Shown here one piece after another: positions 60,974-64,000 of a stretch of DNA of 64,000 nt; within the stretch, counting starts at the first letter, position 1; every line of letters starts with the position of its first letter. The translations under genes and the position numbers were made by a program. The DNA comes from Betaproteobacteria bacterium (lineage in GTDB: Bacteria > Acidobacteriota > Terriglobia > Acidiferrales > UBA7541): NCBI GenBank assembly GCA_903970165.1, contig CAJCHZ010000047.1, positions 163,155 through 227,154 on the forward strand, given 5' to 3'. The notes under the pieces are model-generated. The model saw nothing but the letters and a program-made list of their open reading frames with translations, did not search any database and had not been told where the DNA came from.

Positions 60974-62188
60974 TTACGAGCGGAAAAGGACGGATTCGCG
61001 TTGGAACATTTTTACGGCCAGGAACAGGGCGACCGCGGCGTAGACACAGTTGAACGTAAAGATCTGGGCGATGAGGTTCCAGTGGTAGGTGCCGGCGACA
61101 AGTTCTTTGCAGAGTAGGCTGGTTCCGAGGATCGGAATAAGAGCGAGCTTGGAAGTAAGTTCCACGCCTGGAAGCATGGCGGCGATCGCGGGAATGATGA
61201 CGACGAACGTCATCGGCGTGAGGTAGCTTTGGGCCTCTTTATAAGTCTTAGCGAAGAGCGCAATGGTCATGAGTACGGCTGAGAAAAGAACGGCTATAGG
61301 AACAGCCATCAGAAAAACGGAGATCACTGTTTTGGGGCCGAGTTGAAGGAGCATGCCCGCGGCAGCTGCGCGACCGCCCTCCGATTTGCTGGTGTAGTGC
61401 GCCAAAACGTTAAAGGAAACGCCCATCGAGAGGACAGATAGAACAGCGGTGCCAAGCGCGGCGGTCAGAATGAGAGAGAATTTGCCGAGCACAAGATGAG
61501 TTCGCGAGATGGGACTGGAGAGAATCGTTTCCATGGTGCCGCGCTCTTTTTCGCCGGCCGTCAGGTCCATGGCGGGGTACATTGCACCGGTCATGCAAAG
61601 AAGAATGACCATGTAGCCGATGATACCGCCGATGGCGGCCCCGCTCACTTTCTCCGGTGGGGCGACGTTTTCCTGCTTTACTTCAAATGGAGTTAACATC
61701 GTCTCGGGTAGATTTTTGGCGGCCAGCCGGTCTTTCACGACCTTATCGCGGTATTGCTGAATGAACTTGTCGACCTTTTTGGCGGCGAGGTCGGACTTCA
61801 AATCGCCGTCGTAGTCATAGATTTTTACGGTTTCCGCTTTTTGCTGAGCGACATCGGCTTCAAAGCCGATGGGGATTTCCACCGCGGCCCGAATTTCCTT
61901 GTTGATGATCTCGTCTTTCCAGTCGGCAGCTTCCGGAACGATCTGGATTTTGTCGAGCTTCTTAAGGCCATCGACGATCGCGGGAGAATCGGCGCCGCCG
62001 CGAAGCATGACTTTAGGAACTTCTTCTTCGGCTTTGCCAACGAGAGCGACGGCCAGCGTGCCAAAGCCAACGCTCAGAACGGGGAAGAGCAATAGAGGTA
62101 CGAGAATCGTGGAGATGACCGTGCGGCGGTCGCGGAGAGCTTCGGTGAGCTCCTTGCGATAGACGATGCCAACGTTGCGCAGCGACAT
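60974..62188 (-). CDS. ABC-2 permease with large extracytoplasmic loop (NatB-like)
   Basis: 404 aa from ATG 62188, one base after the ATPase stop; the extension to 62326 would lie inside the ATPase gene. First TM (VISTILVPLLLFPVLSVGFGTLAVALV), then a 150-residue periplasmic loop, then five to six TM helices with LTAGEKERGTMETILSSPISR, the ABC-2 cytosolic signature. Exports Na+, drugs or peptides in characterised relatives; substrate unknown here. Its 3' end is convergent with the disrupted esterase gene. Confidence 0.92.
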   Translation of the reverse strand: MSLRNVGIVYRKELTEALRDRRTVISTILVPLLLFPVLSVGFGTLAVALVGKAEEEVPKVMLRGGADSPAIVDGLKKLDKIQIVPEAADWKDEIINKEIRAAVEIPIGFEADVAQQKAETVKIYDYDGDLKSDLAAKKVDKFIQQYRDKVVKDRLAAKNLPETMLTPFEVKQENVAPPEKVSGAAIGGIIGYMVILLCMTGAMYPAMDLTAGEKERGTMETILSSPISRTHLVLGKFSLILTAALGTAVLSVLSMGVSFNVLAHYTSKSEGGRAAAAGMLLQLGPKTVISVFLMAVPIAVLFSAVLMTIALFAKTYKEAQSYLTPMTFVVIIPAIAAMLPGVELTSKLALIPILGTSLLCKELVAGTYHWNLIAQIFTFNCVYAAVALFLAVKMFQRESVLFRS

Positions 62189-62189
62189 G

Positions 62190-62945
62190 TCAGTTTTTCT
62201 CCTCAGGCACGTAATGGGGGGTGACAACCTTAACGAAGATTTCTTCGAGGTCATGCTCTGCGTATTTGTCCCGGAGCTCAGGCAGCGTACCTTCGGCAAG
62301 GAGCTTGCCGGACTGGATGATGCCAATGGTGTCGCAGAGCTTTTCGACTTCCGACATGATATGAGTCGAGAAGATGACGGTTTTTCCGTTGTTGCGGCAT
62401 TCGCGGATGAAGGCGGTGATGGTGCGGGCGGTCATGATGTCGAGGCCGTTGGTGGGTTCGTCGAAGATCATGACGGCAGGGTCGTGCACGAGTGTGCGGG
62501 CGATGGAAGTCTTCTGCATCATGCCGGTTGAGAGTTTGTCGCAGCGGCGGTCGCGGAAGCCGTTCATGTCAAGACGGTCGAAGATGGTGTCGACGCGTTT
62601 TTTCAGGGTAGGTTCGTCGAGCCCGTTGAGGCGACCGAAGTATTCGACAAATTCCTGTGCGGTCAGGCGGCGGTAGAGTGCGGTGGCGGTGGAGAGGAAA
62701 CCGACATTGGCGCGAACTTTCTCGGGTTGCTCGACGACGTCGTGTCCGCAGATGATGGCGGTGCCGTCGGTAGGCTCGAGAATTGTGGCAAGCATGCGGA
62801 GAGTTGTCGTTTTGCCGGCGCCATTCGCGCCCAGCAGGCCGTAGATCTTGCCCGGCTGGCACGTAAAGGAGACGTTGTCTACGGCGCGGATTTCGCCGCG
62901 CTTTTTGTCCTGGAAGCGCTTGGACAGGGAACGAGCTTCGATCAT
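62190..62945 (-). CDS. ABC transporter ATP-binding protein (NatA-like)
   Basis: 251 aa from ATG 62945 with GAGGGG upstream. Walker A GANGAGKTT, Q-loop VGFLSTATALYRR (Gln replaced by Ser/Thr at the usual Q position), signature LSTGMMQKTSIA, Walker B PAVMIFDEPTNGLD, switch FSTHIMSE. The lower signature is LSTGM instead of LSGGQ, a common variant of this subfamily. First gene of the two-gene exporter operon. Confidence 0.94.
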   Translation of the reverse strand: MIEARSLSKRFQDKKRGEIRAVDNVSFTCQPGKIYGLLGANGAGKTTTLRMLATILEPTDGTAIICGHDVVEQPEKVRANVGFLSTATALYRRLTAQEFVEYFGRLNGLDEPTLKKRVDTIFDRLDMNGFRDRRCDKLSTGMMQKTSIARTLVHDPAVMIFDEPTNGLDIMTARTITAFIRECRNNGKTVIFSTHIMSEVEKLCDTIGIIQSGKLLAEGTLPELRDKYAEHDLEEIFVKVVTPHYVPEEKN

Positions 62946-63496
62946 CTGGACCCCTCGCTGGGCAACAAACAAACTACGGTGGTGAGTCTTCCGAGTCTAC
63001 TACGCATGCGGCCAAGTGGATATTACAAGCTGGTTTTTGGGGTGGGGGATGGGGAGCTGGTTGGGTTGCAACATGCTCATCGGGCGGAATTTAGCGCGTG
63101 GCGAAGAACGTCCTCCCCGCATCTAACGGAGGGTCGGGCGCATCTTTTTATTGTGAAGTGATTATTCATGGGCTTGTCAGGGATACGTCGTAGAGACGAA
63201 TCGATGATTCTGGTCTATGTTAAGCACGGGATTGGCTTGGCAGCGGTGCGATCTGGGGATTGTTGAGGGTTGGGCGTTTTGGGGCTACGTTTTTGGGGAA
63301 AGCTGCGCGGCTCTTGCTAGAATGAAACACTTGGGGCTCGCTGCGCGGGGCCTGCAAGCCACGGACAAGTGCGAATTGCGAAATAGGGCTCTGGGGCTTG
63401 TGTGCCTTGCTGTTTGTTGGGCTAGCATGCATTTGCGCGGTTTGCATTAGCGAGAATTTGGATTTGCTGAGTTGGAGAAATTTGGATTAGGAGAGT
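62946..63496. other. Divergent intergenic region, no gene recognised
   Basis: 551 bp between the ATPase gene and the divergent adaptor gene. Short open frames (for example near 63217-63450, both strands) lack start signals and homology. Nothing else seen. Confidence 0.4.
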
Positions 63497-64000
63497 ATGG
63501 ATCGAAGGCTGCGAAACCGGATCGTGATCTTTCTGCTGCTGGCCGTGGTGTTGGCGGTCGGGCTCGTGTGGATCAGCGGCCGGAAGCCGGCGGCGAAAAT
63601 ATCGGCGGTGACGCCGACGCGGGAAAATCTGGTGTCGTCGATCAGTAGTAACGGGAAGGTGGAGCCGATTTCGCCGTACGTAATGAGGGCCGCCCTGGAT
63701 ACGTTTGTAAAGAAAATTTACGTAACCGAGGGGCAAGCGGTAAAGAAGGGGCAGTTGCTGCTGGAGTTGAATGTAAAGGAAGTGGCGGCGCAGTTGGCGG
63801 AATCGCGGTCGAAACTTTTGCAGGTGCAAAACGATTTGCGCGCGGCAAAGGCTGGCGGGAAGCCGGATGACGCCGCGAAAGTAGCGAGCGATCTGGCAAA
63901 GGCGGAGGCGGCGCGCGACCGTTTGCAGAAGAATCATGATGCGCTGGTTCGGCTAGCGGCGGGACAGGCCGCCACGAAAGAAGACATCGCCGCGAACGAA
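63497..64000 (+). CDS. Efflux periplasmic adaptor (HlyD/MFP type), 3' end outside window
   Basis: Open to the right edge; 168 residues visible from ATG 63497, preceded by TTAGGAGAGT. N-terminal anchor RIVIFLLLAVVLAVGLVWIS, then ENLVSSISSNGKVEPISPY, the first half of the lipoyl/barrel-sandwich domain (FVKKIYVTEGQAVKKGQLLLELN). A coiled-coil hairpin begins at about residue 95 (VAAQLAESRSKLLQVQNDLRAAK). Adaptors of this kind bridge a MacB-like or RND pump to an outer-membrane channel, so the pump gene is expected to follow. Confidence 0.93.
   Translation, partial: MDRRLRNRIVIFLLLAVVLAVGLVWISGRKPAAKISAVTPTRENLVSSISSNGKVEPISPYVMRAALDTFVKKIYVTEGQAVKKGQLLLELNVKEVAAQLAESRSKLLQVQNDLRAAKAGGKPDDAAKVASDLAKAEAARDRLQKNHDALVRLAAGQAATKEDIAANE

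Overview
The window is about 64 kb from the chromosome of a diderm soil bacterium that is almost certainly an acidobacterium (Acidobacteriota). The family content points there: two large permeases of the acidobacterial ADOP type plus a decayed third, a VWFA-related exported protein, an S53 protease carrying Ig-like repeats and a C-terminal TM/Cys-Gly cassette, Ig-repeat lipoproteins, DUF4136, PilZ single-domain proteins and a Ser/Thr kinase fused to TolB-like and TPR regions. GC content is high and many starts are GTG or TTG with good Shine-Dalgarno sequences. Class and genus cannot be fixed by eye. I saw no tRNA, rRNA or CRISPR array.

Region 1 (1-8.3 kb): 3' part of an ADOP permease; decayed fragments of arsC and of a SAM hydroxide adenosyltransferase; an intact arsR-arsM-arsC-aqpS operon on the minus strand that reduces arsenate, methylates arsenite and provides an arsenite channel; an exported SAM hydrolase; a DUF481 outer-membrane protein; and a GlsB-type membrane protein. 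Region 2 (8.3-18.5 kb): small regulators with clear palindromic operators (ArsR/SRPBCC pair, HxlR), VOC proteins, a second ADOP permease, a frameshifted HXXEE membrane protein, PilZ, SMP-30, an ADOP remnant and an MFS transporter.

Region 3 (18.5-23.2 kb): a decayed insertion sequence with doubled terminal repeats lies directly downstream of a minus-strand, Dlt-like three-gene cassette (adenylating ligase, MBOAT acyltransferase, carrier protein) with no DltD in view. Region 4 (23.3-39.4 kb): M28 peptidase, Ser/Thr kinase, SDR, Ig-repeat/propeller lipoprotein, DUF4136, PilZ, GNAT, VWFA, an RsbRD-like protein with an 18-bp palindrome upstream, ispH, an arginase-fold protein with altered metal ligands, and an MBL hydrolase.

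Region 5 (39.5-54.1 kb): a giant S53 protease, an OmpA-family protein, and a plus-strand signalling cluster: NtrC-type regulator, hybrid histidine kinase, a protein joining a degenerate receiver to a kinase dimerisation/H-box domain without an ATPase domain, and an RsbU-type PP2C phosphatase. Region 6 (54.2-64 kb): a three-gene DUF990-type ABC exporter, an alpha/beta hydrolase, YCII and VOC proteins, a small HTH regulator, an esterase interrupted by a frameshift, a NatAB-like ABC exporter, and the start of an RND/ABC efflux adaptor running off the right edge.

The most unusual items are the degenerate receiver-DHp protein in the signalling cluster, the DltD-less Dlt-like cassette beside an insertion sequence, the exported SAM hydrolase with its decayed paralogue fused to a decayed arsC, and the arginase-fold protein with substituted metal ligands.
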